DNA of 34,679 bases from Edwardsiella hoshinae NBRC 105699 = ATCC 33379 (GTDB taxonomy: Bacteria; Pseudomonadota; Gammaproteobacteria; Enterobacterales; Enterobacteriaceae). Within the stretch, counting starts at the first letter, position 1. Each line of letters starts with the position of its first letter. The stretch is taken from positions 1-34,679 of the forward strand of contig NZ_BAUC01000032.1 in assembly GCF_000474215.1 (NCBI RefSeq). Direction: 5' to 3'. Below the pieces are notes generated by a model. It was not told the origin of the DNA and did no database searches. It worked only from the letters and a program-made list of their open reading frames with translations. A program made the translations under genes and the position numbers. Shown piece by piece: positions 1 through 8,381 of this stretch.

Positions 1-91
1 CGTCTACCGTCTACCGTCTACCGTCTACCGTCTACCGTCTACCGTCTACCGTCTACCGTCTACCGTCTACCGTCTACCGTCTACCGTCTAC
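1..91. repeat. 7-bp tandem repeat (CGTCTAC), 13 copies, cut by window start
   Basis: Thirteen consecutive perfect copies of the heptamer CGTCTAC fill positions 1-91. The array starts at the first base, so it probably continues upstream. No interruption is visible. It ends 8 bp before the first GalR-type operator of galP. A unit length that is not a multiple of three would shift frame if translated, but no gene crosses it within the window. Such perfect short arrays are prone to copy-number change by slipped-strand mispairing. Confidence 0.95.
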
Positions 92-99
92 CAGACAGA

Positions 100-115
100 G
101 TGAAAACGATTACAA
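100..115. promoter_or_regulatory. Distal GalR/GalS-type operator upstream of galP
   Basis: The 16-mer GTGAAAACGATTACAA matches the GalR/GalS consensus GTGKAANCGNTTNCAC at most positions, including the central AACGATTACA. A second, better match lies at 293-308, with centres 193 bp apart. Paired operators are known in E. coli gal promoters, where GalR dimers can loop DNA. The operator role is inferred from the match and from the galP identity of the next gene. Confidence 0.6.
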
Positions 116-292
116 CCACTGCGCAAGTTAAACGTTAATCCGTTATCTATCCCTATCTTTACGCAGATATTCCCCTGATAAAAGCGACATGACGCACCAA
201 AAAAAGATTACTTCCGCTGCATAACAACCAAAAAACACGCTTAAATTAACAGTAGCACAACATATATCAGCAAAGCCTATTTCATAAGGTAT

Positions 293-308
293 GTGTAAAC
301 GATTACAT
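293..308. promoter_or_regulatory. Proximal GalR/GalS-type operator of galP
   Basis: GTGTAAACGATTACAT matches the GalR/GalS consensus at all fixed positions except the last. It lies about 83 bp upstream of the galP start codon, where it could control the promoter. Immediately downstream (312-327) is TGTGATCATGCGCACT, which has one good CRP half-site (TGTGA) and a poorer second half. Together they suggest galactose induction plus catabolite control, as for E. coli galP. Confidence 0.7.
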
Positions 309-390
309 TTATGTGATCATGCGCACTTTATAAACAACGGACAATTCTTACCATGACGGCATCAGAGACATCGCCTTATTGGGAGGCAGT

Positions 391-1797
391 ATGAATACTA
401 CCGTCAATACATCCGCCACACCCCATGCCCACAGTAATGCCGGCATGACCTTCTTCGTCTGTTTCCTCGCCGCGCTGGCGGGGTTACTGTTCGGCCTAGA
501 CATCGGGGTCATCGCTGGCGCGCTGCCCTTTATTACCGACACCTTTAGTATCACCAGCTCGCAACAAGAGTGGGTCGTGAGTTCGATGATGTTCGGCGCC
601 GCCGTCGGTGCCATCGGTAGCGGTTGGATGAACCATCGTCTGGGGAGAAAATACAGCCTGATGATCGGGGCGATCCTGTTCGTCGCCGGGTCACTGTTCT
701 CCGCCTTCGCCCCGAACGTTGAGATCCTGATCCTGTCGCGCATCCTGTTGGGGTTGGCCGTCGGTATCGCCTCCTACACCGCACCGATCTACCTGTCCGA
801 GATCGCGCCGGAACGTATTCGCGGCAGTATGATCTCGATGTACCAATTGATGATCACCATCGGTATCCTCGGCGCCTATCTGTCTGATACCGCCTTCAGT
901 TACAGCGGCGCTTGGCGCTGGATGCTGGGCGTGATCACTATCCCGGCCTTGGTATTGCTGGTCGGGGTGTTCTTCCTACCGGACAGCCCACGCTGGCTAG
1001 CCTCACGCGATCGTCACGACCAGGCACGTCTTGTATTAGAGAAACTACGCGATAGCAGTAAGCAGGCTCACGACGAACTGAATGAGATCCGTGAAAGCTT
1101 GAAACTGAAGCAGAGCGGCTGGGCACTCTTCACACAGAACAGCAACTTCCGCCGGGCGGTCTATCTGGGGATCCTGTTGCAGGTGATGCAACAATTCACC
1201 GGGATGAACGTCATCATGTATTACGCGCCGAAAATTTTCGATCTGGCGGGCTTCGCCAGTACCGAACAACAGATGTGGGGGACGGTGATCGTCGGCCTGG
1301 TCAACGTGTTAGCTACCTTTATCGCCATCGGCCTGGTCGACCGCTGGGGACGTAAACCGACGCTGATCCTCGGCTTTATCGTTATGGCCATCGGTATGGG
1401 AACCCTCGGCACCATGATGCATATCGGCATCACCTCCAGCGTGGCGCAATACTTCGCCATCTTCATGCTGTTGATGTTTATCGTCGGGTTCGCCATGAGT
1501 GCCGGCCCGCTGATCTGGGTACTGTGCTCCGAGATCCAGCCGCTGAAAGGGCGTGACTTCGGGATCACCTGCTCGACCGCCACTAACTGGATCGCCAACA
1601 TGATCGTCGGCGCCACCTTCCTAACCATGTTGAATAACCTGGGCAGTGCGCATACCTTCTGGGTCTACGCCGCGCTAAACCTGGTCTTTATCTTCATCAC
1701 CTTGGCGCTGATCCCCGAAACCAAAAACATCTCGCTGGAGCACATCGAACGCAACCTGATGGCCGGCAAACCGCTGCGCAACATCGGCTCACGCTGA
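391..1797 (+). CDS. galP: Galactose:H+ symporter GalP (MFS sugar porter)
   Basis: Inner-membrane major-facilitator sugar:proton symporter, importing galactose and probably glucose. The 468-residue product follows E. coli GalP (464 aa) almost residue for residue and is closer to it than to AraE, for example [19 protein letters not shown] near the N-terminus and WTV-equivalent [16 protein letters not shown] in the second half. Family signatures are present: RLGRK between TM2 and TM3, PESPR-type PDSPRW after TM6, the QQFTGMN sugar-binding segment in TM7, DRWGRKP between TM8 and TM9, and PETK after TM12. ATG 391 is chosen over an upstream TTG at 379 because GGGAGG lies 5 bp before it. Two GalR-type operators and a CRP-like site lie upstream, and a strong hairpin terminator follows, so it appears monocistronic. 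Confidence 0.95.
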   Translation: MNTTVNTSATPHAHSNAGMTFFVCFLAALAGLLFGLDIGVIAGALPFITDTFSITSSQQEWVVSSMMFGAAVGAIGSGWMNHRLGRKYSLMIGAILFVAGSLFSAFAPNVEILILSRILLGLAVGIASYTAPIYLSEIAPERIRGSMISMYQLMITIGILGAYLSDTAFSYSGAWRWMLGVITIPALVLLVGVFFLPDSPRWLASRDRHDQARLVLEKLRDSSKQAHDELNEIRESLKLKQSGWALFTQNSNFRRAVYLGILLQVMQQFTGMNVIMYYAPKIFDLAGFASTEQQMWGTVIVGLVNVLATFIAIGLVDRWGRKPTLILGFIVMAIGMGTLGTMMHIGITSSVAQYFAIFMLLMFIVGFAMSAGPLIWVLCSEIQPLKGRDFGITCSTATNWIANMIVGATFLTMLNNLGSAHTFWVYAALNLVFIFITLALIPETKNISLEHIERNLMAGKPLRNIGSR

Positions 1798-1813
1798 TCC
1801 CCGCATCCCTCCC

Positions 1814-1840
1814 GCCGCGTGGCCTCGGCCACGCGGCTTT
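1814..1840 (+). terminator. Intrinsic terminator of galP
   Basis: GCCGCGTGGCC (1814-1824) and GGCCACGCGGC (1827-1837) form an 11-bp GC-rich stem with a very short loop, followed by TTT and a T-containing stretch (TTTGTCGTCT). It begins 16 bp after the galP stop codon. Confidence 0.75.
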
Positions 1841-2177
1841 GTCGTCTCGCGCTCCCCCCCTGTCCCGTGCGCGGCCTCCTCTGGTTTGACCCACTAGCCT
1901 GCCTCATCATCAGTGCGCGCATGAGACTCTCGCCCCCGAGTATCCTCGCGGGCGGCGCCCTAAGCGCTATACCGCCGGGCGTTAGCACCGGGGTATCAGG
2001 AAGAAAAGGAAAAGATAGCCGACAGCAGGCTAGGGTGGGAGAAAGCACGCCCAAACAGGCCCGCCACCGGCGGGAAGAGCGCAGCGCTAGGCCTGCTCGT
2101 ACCGATGCGTTTGCCGAGGCCGACGGCGTACGCCCTCGCAGAGCGCCAAGCGCTACCGTGATGGTCGGATAGAGATA
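1841..2177. other. Intergenic region between galP and pmbA; no gene recognised
   Basis: GC-rich stretch between convergent genes. An open frame of 117 codons on the plus strand starts inside the galP terminator and encodes an arginine- and proline-rich sequence unlike any family I know. I regard it as non-coding. No RNA gene or mobile element is evident. Confidence 0.5.
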
Positions 2178-2203
2178 GCCGCCCCCGGCACAGGCGGGGC
2201 GGC
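2178..2203 (-). terminator. Hairpin downstream of pmbA, probable terminator
   Basis: GCCGCCCC (2178-2185) pairs with GGGGCGGC (2196-2203) around a 10-nt loop, 16 bp past the pmbA stop codon. On the minus strand it is followed by TATCTCTATC, which is only moderately T-rich, so efficiency is uncertain. Confidence 0.5.
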
Positions 2204-2218
2204 GCTGACTATGCGTCG

Positions 2219-3559
2219 TTACTCCCCGGCAATCTTCATGCTATCGAGCAGCACCGAACCACACTGAATGTTGCTGCGGGTCTCAATATCGTCGCCAATG
2301 GTCACCATGTTGGCCCACATGTCGCGCAGGTTACCGGCGATGGTCACCTCACTCACCGGGTATTGGATCTCACCATTCTCAACCCAAAAACCCGCCGCGC
2401 CGCGCGAGTAATCGCCGGTCACCGTGCTTACCCCTTGCCCCATCAGTTCGGTCACCAAGAAGCCGCGCCCCATCTCACGCACCATCTGCTGGAAATCCAA
2501 CCCTCGTCCGGCGATGCGCCAGTTGTGAATACCGCCGGCATGACCGGTGCTGTGCAGCCCCAACTTACGCGCCGAATAGCTGGTCAACAGCCAGGTCTGT
2601 AACACCCCATCCTGCACGATATGGCGCGGCGTGGTTCGCACCCCTTCGCTGTCGAAAGGCGTCGACGCCAAACCGCGCAACAGATGCGGCTGCTCCTCGA
2701 TGGTCAACCACGACGGTAGGATCTGCTGCCCAAGGCTATCGAGCAAAAAAGTAGACTTACGGTACACGCTGCTGCCACTGATGGCGCCGACCAGATGGCC
2801 AAACAACCCGGTCGCCACCTCGGCGGCGAACATCACCGGTGCCTGCATGGTCGGCAGACGACGCGGCGCCAAACGCGCCAGGGTACGGCGCGCGCACTCC
2901 TCGCCGACCCACTGCGCCGAACGCAGCTCCCCCATATCGCGGGCGATGGTATAGGCATAGTCACGCTCCATCTCCCCCGCCTGCTCGGCGATGACACAGC
3001 TCGATAGCGAGTGGCGGCTAGAGCAGTAGCTTTGCAACATCCCGTGGCTGTTACCGAATACCCGGATGCCGTAGTGACTGTTAAAGCTCCCGCCTTCCGT
3101 GTTGCTGATGCGCGCATCGGCGGACAAGGCCACCCGCTCCGCCTCTGCGGCCAGAGCGATAGCACGCTCGGCGTCCAGCTCCGCCGGGTGGAACAGATCC
3201 AGATCCGGCGCCTCAAACGCCAACAAGGCCGCCTCTGCCGGGCCAGCATAGGGATCGGGTGAGGTATAACGCGCAATGTCCAACGCCGCTTGTACCGTAC
3301 GGGCGATGGCCTGCGGGCTGAGATCGGTGGAGGAGGCGCTCCCCTTACGTTGCTGGTGATACACGGTGATCCCCAACGCACCATCGCTGTTAAACTCCAC
3401 ATTCTCCACTTCACCAAAACGGGTGCTGACGCTGATGCCGGTGGTGCGCGTCACCGCCACCTCCGCCGCCTCCGCACCGGCCTGCGCCAGCGTCAGCGCC
3501 TGCGCTACGGCCTCTTCCAGCGCCTTGCGCTGCTCTGCTACCTGATTGATGACTTTCAT
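2219..3559 (-). CDS. pmbA: TldE/PmbA, subunit of the TldD-TldE metalloprotease
   Basis: The 446-residue product aligns along its full length with E. coli PmbA/TldE (450 aa), including the N-terminal [17 protein letters not shown] region, the [12 protein letters not shown] segment and the C-terminal [13 protein letters not shown] end. TldE forms a cytosolic heterodimer with TldD, which carries the zinc site. The pair trims unfolded peptides such as the microcin B17 precursor and degrades the CcdA antitoxin in E. coli. tldD is not in this window, as expected because it lies elsewhere in E. coli. ATG 3559 gives the start MKVINQV, matching E. coli MKVISQV. The gene is single and ends at a hairpin. 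In E. coli it is divergent from yjgA (darP); here an H-NS-family gene lies between them. Confidence 0.95.
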   Translation of the reverse strand: MKVINQVAEQRKALEEAVAQALTLAQAGAEAAEVAVTRTTGISVSTRFGEVENVEFNSDGALGITVYHQQRKGSASSTDLSPQAIARTVQAALDIARYTSPDPYAGPAEAALLAFEAPDLDLFHPAELDAERAIALAAEAERVALSADARISNTEGGSFNSHYGIRVFGNSHGMLQSYCSSRHSLSSCVIAEQAGEMERDYAYTIARDMGELRSAQWVGEECARRTLARLAPRRLPTMQAPVMFAAEVATGLFGHLVGAISGSSVYRKSTFLLDSLGQQILPSWLTIEEQPHLLRGLASTPFDSEGVRTTPRHIVQDGVLQTWLLTSYSARKLGLHSTGHAGGIHNWRIAGRGLDFQQMVREMGRGFLVTELMGQGVSTVTGDYSRGAAGFWVENGEIQYPVSEVTIAGNLRDMWANMVTIGDDIETRSNIQCGSVLLDSMKIAGE

Positions 3560-3889
3560 TAATCCGCCATGATTGCAAAACGATTAAACCGGCCGGCCAC
3601 ACGCCGGCGGCTATGACAACAGGCCATGACCTGGGTGATGCTATGAGTGTAACAGGAAGCGCCGTGAATTTCGTTGCCAGCGCATGCTCCGCGCCCCCTG
3701 TTGTACAGGCGTCGCGGGGAGGAAAGCCAAGGAAGAAATAAAATTTGTGGCCCGTCGAGGGCGCGAGCGAAATAACGGAGGATAACGCGGCGATACGCTA
3801 AGGAGCGCGCTGTCGATAACGCCTCAATAATTGAGGCGTGACTATCATCGGTACACTTTATCTGTTGAACAGCCCACGAACGCGCTCGA
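3560..3889. other. Intergenic region between pmbA and the H-NS-family gene, with a perfect palindrome
   Basis: A 330-bp gap without a plausible gene. It contains a perfect inverted repeat: ACGCCTCAA (3819-3827), spacer TAA, TTGAGGCGT (3831-3839), about 50 bp past the H-NS-like stop codon. There is no T-run on either side, so it is not a classical intrinsic terminator. It could be a weak terminator, an RNA stabiliser or a protein-binding dyad. Confidence 0.5.
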
Positions 3890-4297
3890 TTATTTAATCA
3901 GAAAATCGTCCAGAGATTTACCGGCATCGATCTCCTGCTTAATCATTTTCGGCATACGGCCCTGACCAGTCCACTGCTGAATTTCACCCTGCTCATCCAG
4001 ATACTCATATTTAGCCGGACGCGGTGCACGCTTTGCTTTCACCTTACGCTCAGCGCTCTTTTCCATCGCCAGTAAGTCATCCAGCGAGATCCCTTCGGCC
4101 TGTAACATTTCACGATAAGCATGCAGCTTTTCTTCGCGCTCACGGCGCAACTTCTCAGCCTGCGCGATCTCTTCACGGCGCTCGCTGACCACGGTACGCA
4201 GCTTATCCAGCATCTCTTCCAGCGCGCTGAGTTGTGTTTCACGCGCATAAGCACGCAACGTACGAATATTATTCAGGGACTTCAGCAAATCTGACAT
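3890..4297 (-). CDS. H-NS/StpA-family nucleoid-associated protein
   Basis: The 135-residue product has both H-NS domains. The N-terminal oligomerisation domain ([14 protein letters not shown] at 7-20, then a charged coiled coil to about residue 65) is followed by a basic linker ([11 protein letters not shown]) and the C-terminal AT-hook-like DNA-binding domain with the core loop [11 protein letters not shown] and the family ending [13 protein letters not shown] proteins bind curved AT-rich DNA and silence horizontally acquired genes. The [13 protein letters not shown] start and the GKSLDDFL end resemble E. coli StpA at least as much as H-NS, so the paralogue type cannot be fixed. It lies between pmbA and darP, which is not the usual hns locus (near tdk/galU in E. 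coli). AGG 7 bp upstream supports ATG 4297. The upstream region is AT-rich, consistent with autoregulation. Confidence 0.93.
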   Translation of the reverse strand: MSDLLKSLNNIRTLRAYARETQLSALEEMLDKLRTVVSERREEIAQAEKLRREREEKLHAYREMLQAEGISLDDLLAMEKSAERKVKAKRAPRPAKYEYLDEQGEIQQWTGQGRMPKMIKQEIDAGKSLDDFLIK

Positions 4298-4805
4298 AAC
4301 TAACCTATATTAATTTAGACGGCGGCATTATAATTATATAATCTTGCGAGTCAAAACCTATGACCGATTAACTTCTGGCAATGTACCGTGCATTGATACA
4401 ACGCTGTCGATTTTTCATGCGCTTTAAAAGTAAAAAAACATAATGGGTCAATAATCATATATCAGCTAAGCGTTGATAATTTGCCAATAAGCGAGCATGC
4501 GGCATGACTAATCAGAGCATTAAATTTGAGCTGAGCGCGTTATACCGTACATTACAAACTACAGATAAACCGTAACACCTATTTGACGGCGGCCACGGAC
4601 GCCCTGCGCCCCCTATGTCACCCTGCTGCATCACGCCGTCTGATGGAACATTCCCTGCCGCAAGCGCGACGCTGGGTATATACTGCTGAACAGACACAGA
4701 GCGATAACCGCAGCATCGCATCATGCCGCACCGCACCCGCCGAGAATTACGCGACACGCGCAGCGACACCTGTTAGGATGTGCGCCATTTTTTAAGGAAA
4801 CTGTC
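4298..4805. other. AT-rich divergent region between the H-NS-family gene and darP
   Basis: About 500 bp separates the two start codons. Roughly 4300-4560 is clearly richer in A and T than the rest of the window, with several A/T runs. It presumably holds the promoters of both genes and may be bound by H-NS-type proteins. Open frames here are short and unlike known proteins. No RNA gene is recognised. Confidence 0.5.
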
Positions 4806-5360
4806 ATGCATAAACATCCAGACGAAGAGTGGCTGGACGAGATCCCCGGCCAGGAAGAAAACGACGACGATGATGAGATCATCTGGGTCAGCAAAAGCGA
4901 AATCAAACGCGATGCCGAAGCCCTAAAGGCCCTGGGCGCCGAACTGGTCGATCTGGGGAAAAACGCCTTGGAACGCATTCCGCTGGATGAAGACCTGCGC
5001 GCCGCGATCGAGCTGGCCCAACGCATTAAGAAAGAAGGACGTCGTCGCCAGTTACAGTTGATCGGTAAGCTGTTGCGCCAACGCGACCCCGAGCCGATTC
5101 AGACTGCGCTGGATAAGCTGAAGAACCGCCACAACCAGCAGGTCGCCCTGTTTCATAAGCTGGAGCAGTTACGTGACCGCTTGATCGACGAGGGCGACGA
5201 GGCGATCGCCGAGGTGCTCAACCTCTATCCGCAAGCCGATCGCCAGCAGCTACGCGCCTTGATCCGCAACGCGAAGAAAGAGCGCGAGGGAAACAAGCCG
5301 CCGAAATCGGCACGTCAAATCTTCCAGTATCTGCGCACGCTGGCCGAGGCGGACGCGTGA
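4806..5360 (+). CDS. darP: DarP (YjgA), ribosomal 50S assembly factor
   Basis: The 184-residue product matches E. coli YjgA/DarP (183 aa) throughout: an acidic N-terminus ([19 protein letters not shown]), then [51 protein letters not shown] and a C-terminal [15 protein letters not shown]. DarP binds late 50S precursors in the cytosol and aids maturation around the peptidyl-transferase centre. TTTTTTAAGGAAACTGTC precedes ATG 4806 and gives a good ribosome-binding site. Its 3' end faces the barstar-like gene, and the 40-bp gap is a GC-rich imperfect inverted repeat that may terminate transcription from both sides. Confidence 0.95.
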   Translation: MHKHPDEEWLDEIPGQEENDDDDEIIWVSKSEIKRDAEALKALGAELVDLGKNALERIPLDEDLRAAIELAQRIKKEGRRRQLQLIGKLLRQRDPEPIQTALDKLKNRHNQQVALFHKLEQLRDRLIDEGDEAIAEVLNLYPQADRQQLRALIRNAKKEREGNKPPKSARQIFQYLRTLAEADA

Positions 5361-5400
5361 TAACGGACGCCCGCCGGCCAACAGGCTGGCGGCGCCTTAC

Positions 5401-5679
5401 TTACGCCGCCTTCTCATAGGTATTAAAGCGCAGCGCCCCCTCTAACTCCGCCTCCGCCGCCTCAAACAGCAGCACCAGCGCGGCGAAGCGCCGCTTCTTG
5501 CCAGCATCGAAGTTGATAAAGTCGATCTCCAATGGCATGCCGATATCGCCCGTCACCACATCCCATAAGGCGTCGAGATTCGCGCCGAACGCCGGCGACA
5601 AGGCAAAGACATGCGAAAACTGGCGATAGAATGCCGCTAAATCGGTTATCTGGTTAAAATCAAATTGGACTTTTTGCAT
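5401..5679 (-). CDS. Barstar-family ribonuclease inhibitor (YhcO-like)
   Basis: A 92-residue barstar-fold protein that should bind and block the barnase-like RNase encoded just upstream. The diagnostic segment GANLDALWDVVTG (about 32-44) corresponds to the barstar helix that plugs the barnase active site, so D36, W39 and D40 match barstar D35, W38 and D39. PLEIDF and a hydrophobic LVLLFEAAE helix follow, as in E. coli YhcO. ATG 5679 is preferred over a GTG at 5688 because GGAG lies 8 bp before it and the start MQKVQFDF aligns with YhcO. The RNase stop codon is only 5 bp upstream, so the two genes are translated as a unit. Confidence 0.9.
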   Translation of the reverse strand: MQKVQFDFNQITDLAAFYRQFSHVFALSPAFGANLDALWDVVTGDIGMPLEIDFINFDAGKKRRFAALVLLFEAAEAELEGALRFNTYEKAA

Positions 5680-5684
5680 AGCGA

Positions 5685-6134
5685 TCACTCCATACGGATA
5701 AAGTGTCGATAGTGATCACGGGTGACATAGATCAGGCCGTCATTGGAATATAACACGCGATCGGCCTGACGACGGCCACAGCGATAATTCACGTCCGCTT
5801 CACGCCAGATGCGATCCGCCTGCTGCGGCAAACGCCCCTCACGGTTGGCGAAGCGATCGCCGCCGATGGCGCGACCAGGCAATACCTGGCACAGGTTACC
5901 CTGGGCGGGATCCCAGCCGGCAGCCCGAGCCTGGCGCTTGGTAATATAGTAATCCGGTAACTGCCGGTGCGCCCGCAGATAGGCCACCACCCGCTCCTGA
6001 CGCGTCAGTTGGCTGATCGAAACCTGCGCCTGGCGGTTATCCTGCGCATGTCCCGGCGCCCATAGTCGCGCGCCCACCACCACCAGGCCCAAGGCCAACA
6101 ACAGGCCAACGAAACTCCCGAGCCATTTGTTCAT
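5685..6134 (-). CDS. Barnase-family guanyl-specific ribonuclease, exported
   Basis: The 149-residue protein has an N-terminal hydrophobic segment (about 5-22, preceded by NK) that looks like a signal peptide or membrane anchor, then a complete barnase domain. Catalytic and binding residues are intact: K66 (barnase K27), E112 in WREADVNY (E73), R122 and R126 in the GRRQADRVLYS segment (R83, R87) and H141 in RDHYRHF (H102). C82 and C119 are additional cysteines that could form a disulfide after export. Barnase family enzymes cleave single-stranded RNA, preferring guanosine. The inhibitor gene follows directly, so the cytoplasm is protected as in Bacillus. Whether it serves nutrient scavenging or competition is not visible. 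An immediate start-codon Shine-Dalgarno is weak. Confidence 0.93.
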   Translation of the reverse strand: MNKWLGSFVGLLLALGLVVVGARLWAPGHAQDNRQAQVSISQLTRQERVVAYLRAHRQLPDYYITKRQARAAGWDPAQGNLCQVLPGRAIGGDRFANREGRLPQQADRIWREADVNYRCGRRQADRVLYSNDGLIYVTRDHYRHFIRME

Positions 6135-6274
6135 CGTTATTGCAATATCACGCTTGACGGCGGTGACAGCATGCCTGCCATCCGCCAGACAGCCGCCTCA
6201 CGGCGGCACCCTGCCTTCATCATAAACGCTGACACGGGAAAAACCAGCCGAATGGCAAAGATAAGCAAGAGAAT

Positions 6275-6292
6275 GGCCGTCAGCGGACGGCC
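6275..6292 (-). terminator. Hairpin downstream of the GH1 gene
   Basis: GGCCGTC (6275-6281) and GACGGCC (6286-6292) form a 7-bp stem with a 4-nt loop, beginning 12 bp past the GH1 stop on the minus strand. A run of six T lies before rather than after the stem on that strand. What follows (ATTCTCTTGCTTATC) is only moderately T-rich, so termination is plausible but not assured. Confidence 0.4.
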
Positions 6293-6304
6293 GAAAAAAG
6301 AGGA

Positions 6305-7705
6305 TTAGCGCTCGGCGCCATTGCTGCGGATCACCTGCTGATACCAATAGAAGCTACGCTTCTTACGCCGCGCCAAATCCTGCTGACGATCGACATAGAC
6401 AAAACCATACTGCTTCTGATAACCATTCAGCCACGAGAGCAGATCGATAAACGACCAAGGATAATAGCCGCGCACATCGGCCCCTGCGGCGATAGCCTGC
6501 TCGACCGCCGCGATATGATCGCGTAAATAGTCGATGCGCGCCTGATCGGCGATCTCACCCTCGATGATGGGATCCTTAGCGCCGAGCCCGTTTTCAGTGA
6601 TGTAGATGGGGATCTCGCCATACCGCCGCCGTATCCGGGCGATCGCCTCCGTCAATCCCTGTGGATAGATCTCCCAATCCCAATCGGAATAGACGCCGTT
6701 CGGGTTACGTACGATCTGAAATAATCCCTTAAAGCCCATCCCCCCACTGCTTCCCTTTTCGCCGCTGGTATTCAGATCGAACCCCTGGATGACCTCATTG
6801 GCCGCGATCATCTCGCGTTTGTAGTAGTTCAGTCCGATAAAGTCGACGATATTCTCGCGCAGCAACGCGGCGTCGCCCGCGGCAAATTGCGGCACGCCGA
6901 AGGCCTGCTGTGCCATCGCCAATAGCTCGGCGGGATACTCGCCCTTCAACACCGGATCGAATAGCCAGTGCGTGTAGATCCCCTCGGCCAACGCACAGGC
7001 GCGCAGATCCTCGGGACGCTGGCTAATGGGATCATTGGGCTGCATCACATTGACGAAGCCGATCTGCCCGGCGATGCCCATCTCACGGAAACTTTTCACC
7101 GCGCGCGCATTCGCCAGGAACACATGATGACATGCTTGAATGCCGGTTCTGGCGTCTTTCAACGCCGGAGGATGTTGACCGGTAAAGTAACCCATCCCGA
7201 TGAATACGATGGTCTCGTTGAATGTCGACCAGAGATCGACACGATCGCCGAAACGGGCATAACACAGACGGGCATACTCGTCGAAGGCATCTACGATCTG
7301 CCGATCCGCCCAGCCACCGAAGCGATCCTGCAACGCCTGTGGAAGATCCCAATGATACAGGGTGATCATCGGGCGAATGTTATGCTGCAACAGTGTGTCG
7401 ATCAGTTGGTTATAAAAGGCGACGCCGGCCTCATTGACACGCCCGGTCCCCTCCGGCAATAGGCGCGGCCAAGAGAGGGAAAAACGATACGAGGTCATGC
7501 CCAACTCCGCCATCAGCGCCACGTCTTCACGAAAACGGTGATAATGATCGGCGGCTACATCCCCATTGGTCCCCTGATAGGTCGTTCCGGGTTGATGGGC
7601 ATAGACATCCCACACTGAAAGTCCTTTGCCATCGGCATCGTGCGCCCCTTCAACCTGATAAGCCGCCGTTGCCGCTCCCCATAAGAAACCCGCTGGAAAT
7701 CCCAT
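6305..7705 (-). CDS. GH1 6-phospho-beta-glucosidase, GmuD-like
   Basis: A 466-residue cytosolic glycoside hydrolase of family 1. The acid/base glutamate is E164 in STFNET and the nucleophile is E371 in YITENG. Sugar-binding motifs FLWGAATAAYQVEGA (N-terminus) and TLYHWDLPQ are present. The S424, K431 and Y433 triad in LSWLNGYQKQY has exactly the spacing of the phosphate-binding Ser-Lys-Tyr of 6-phospho-glycosidases, in place of the glutamate of non-phospho enzymes, so the substrate should be a PTS-delivered phosphorylated beta-glucoside. The C-terminal half resembles Bacillus GmuD. No PTS permease is adjacent, so uptake must be encoded elsewhere. An AscG-type operator overlaps the likely promoter. 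GGGAGAGGAGCG precedes ATG 7705. Confidence 0.92.
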   Translation of the reverse strand: MGFPAGFLWGAATAAYQVEGAHDADGKGLSVWDVYAHQPGTTYQGTNGDVAADHYHRFREDVALMAELGMTSYRFSLSWPRLLPEGTGRVNEAGVAFYNQLIDTLLQHNIRPMITLYHWDLPQALQDRFGGWADRQIVDAFDEYARLCYARFGDRVDLWSTFNETIVFIGMGYFTGQHPPALKDARTGIQACHHVFLANARAVKSFREMGIAGQIGFVNVMQPNDPISQRPEDLRACALAEGIYTHWLFDPVLKGEYPAELLAMAQQAFGVPQFAAGDAALLRENIVDFIGLNYYKREMIAANEVIQGFDLNTSGEKGSSGGMGFKGLFQIVRNPNGVYSDWDWEIYPQGLTEAIARIRRRYGEIPIYITENGLGAKDPIIEGEIADQARIDYLRDHIAAVEQAIAAGADVRGYYPWSFIDLLSWLNGYQKQYGFVYVDRQQDLARRKKRSFYWYQQVIRSNGAER

Positions 7706-7791
7706 CGCTCCTCTCCCTTCGCTAGCGCTGTCTACGCGTCGCCTACCGACACGTCACCGTTACAGTATATACGGCGACGGAAAACAACAGC

Positions 7792-7815
7792 AACCGGTTT
7801 CAGAAACCGGTTTCA
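7792..7815 (-). promoter_or_regulatory. AscG/LacI-type operator at the GH1 promoter
   Basis: AACCGGTTTC (7792-7801) and GAAACCGGTT (7803-7812) form a perfect 10-bp inverted repeat around one base. Within it, GAAACCGGTTTC (7803-7814) flanked by A on both sides fits the reported E. coli AscG operator TGAAACCGGTTTCA, with a T-to-A change at the first base. AscG controls ascFB, whose product AscB is also a 6-phospho-beta-glucosidase. A -35-like TTGCTG and -10-like TATACT lie just downstream on the minus strand, so a bound repressor would block the promoter. The regulator gene is not in this window. Confidence 0.7.
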
Positions 7816-7871
7816 ACTTTATGACGAATCAAGCTCGGGACGCGATTAAGTTAAAGTCAGAACGCGCAAGA

Positions 7872-8331
<460 letters not shown>

Positions 8332-8358
8332 AAAAAAGGCAGAGCTGAGCTCTGCCTT
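8332..8358 (-). terminator. Intrinsic terminator of the TRAP operon
   Basis: AAGGCAGAGC (8336-8345) and GCTCTGCCTT (8349-8358) form a 10-bp stem with a 3-nt loop. On the minus strand the stem runs straight into TTTTTTC, a classical Rho-independent terminator, 23 bp after the dctM stop codon. Confidence 0.9.
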
Positions 8359-8381
8359 GGGGGAGTACGCGCGGCTTCGGT

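Noticed and set aside
1-91. Possible CRISPR array
   Set aside because: Units are 7 bp and contiguous without spacers, and no cas gene is present.
1819-2172. 117-codon frame between galP and pmbA
   Set aside because: It starts within the galP terminator, has low-complexity arginine- and proline-rich composition and no homologue that I recognise.
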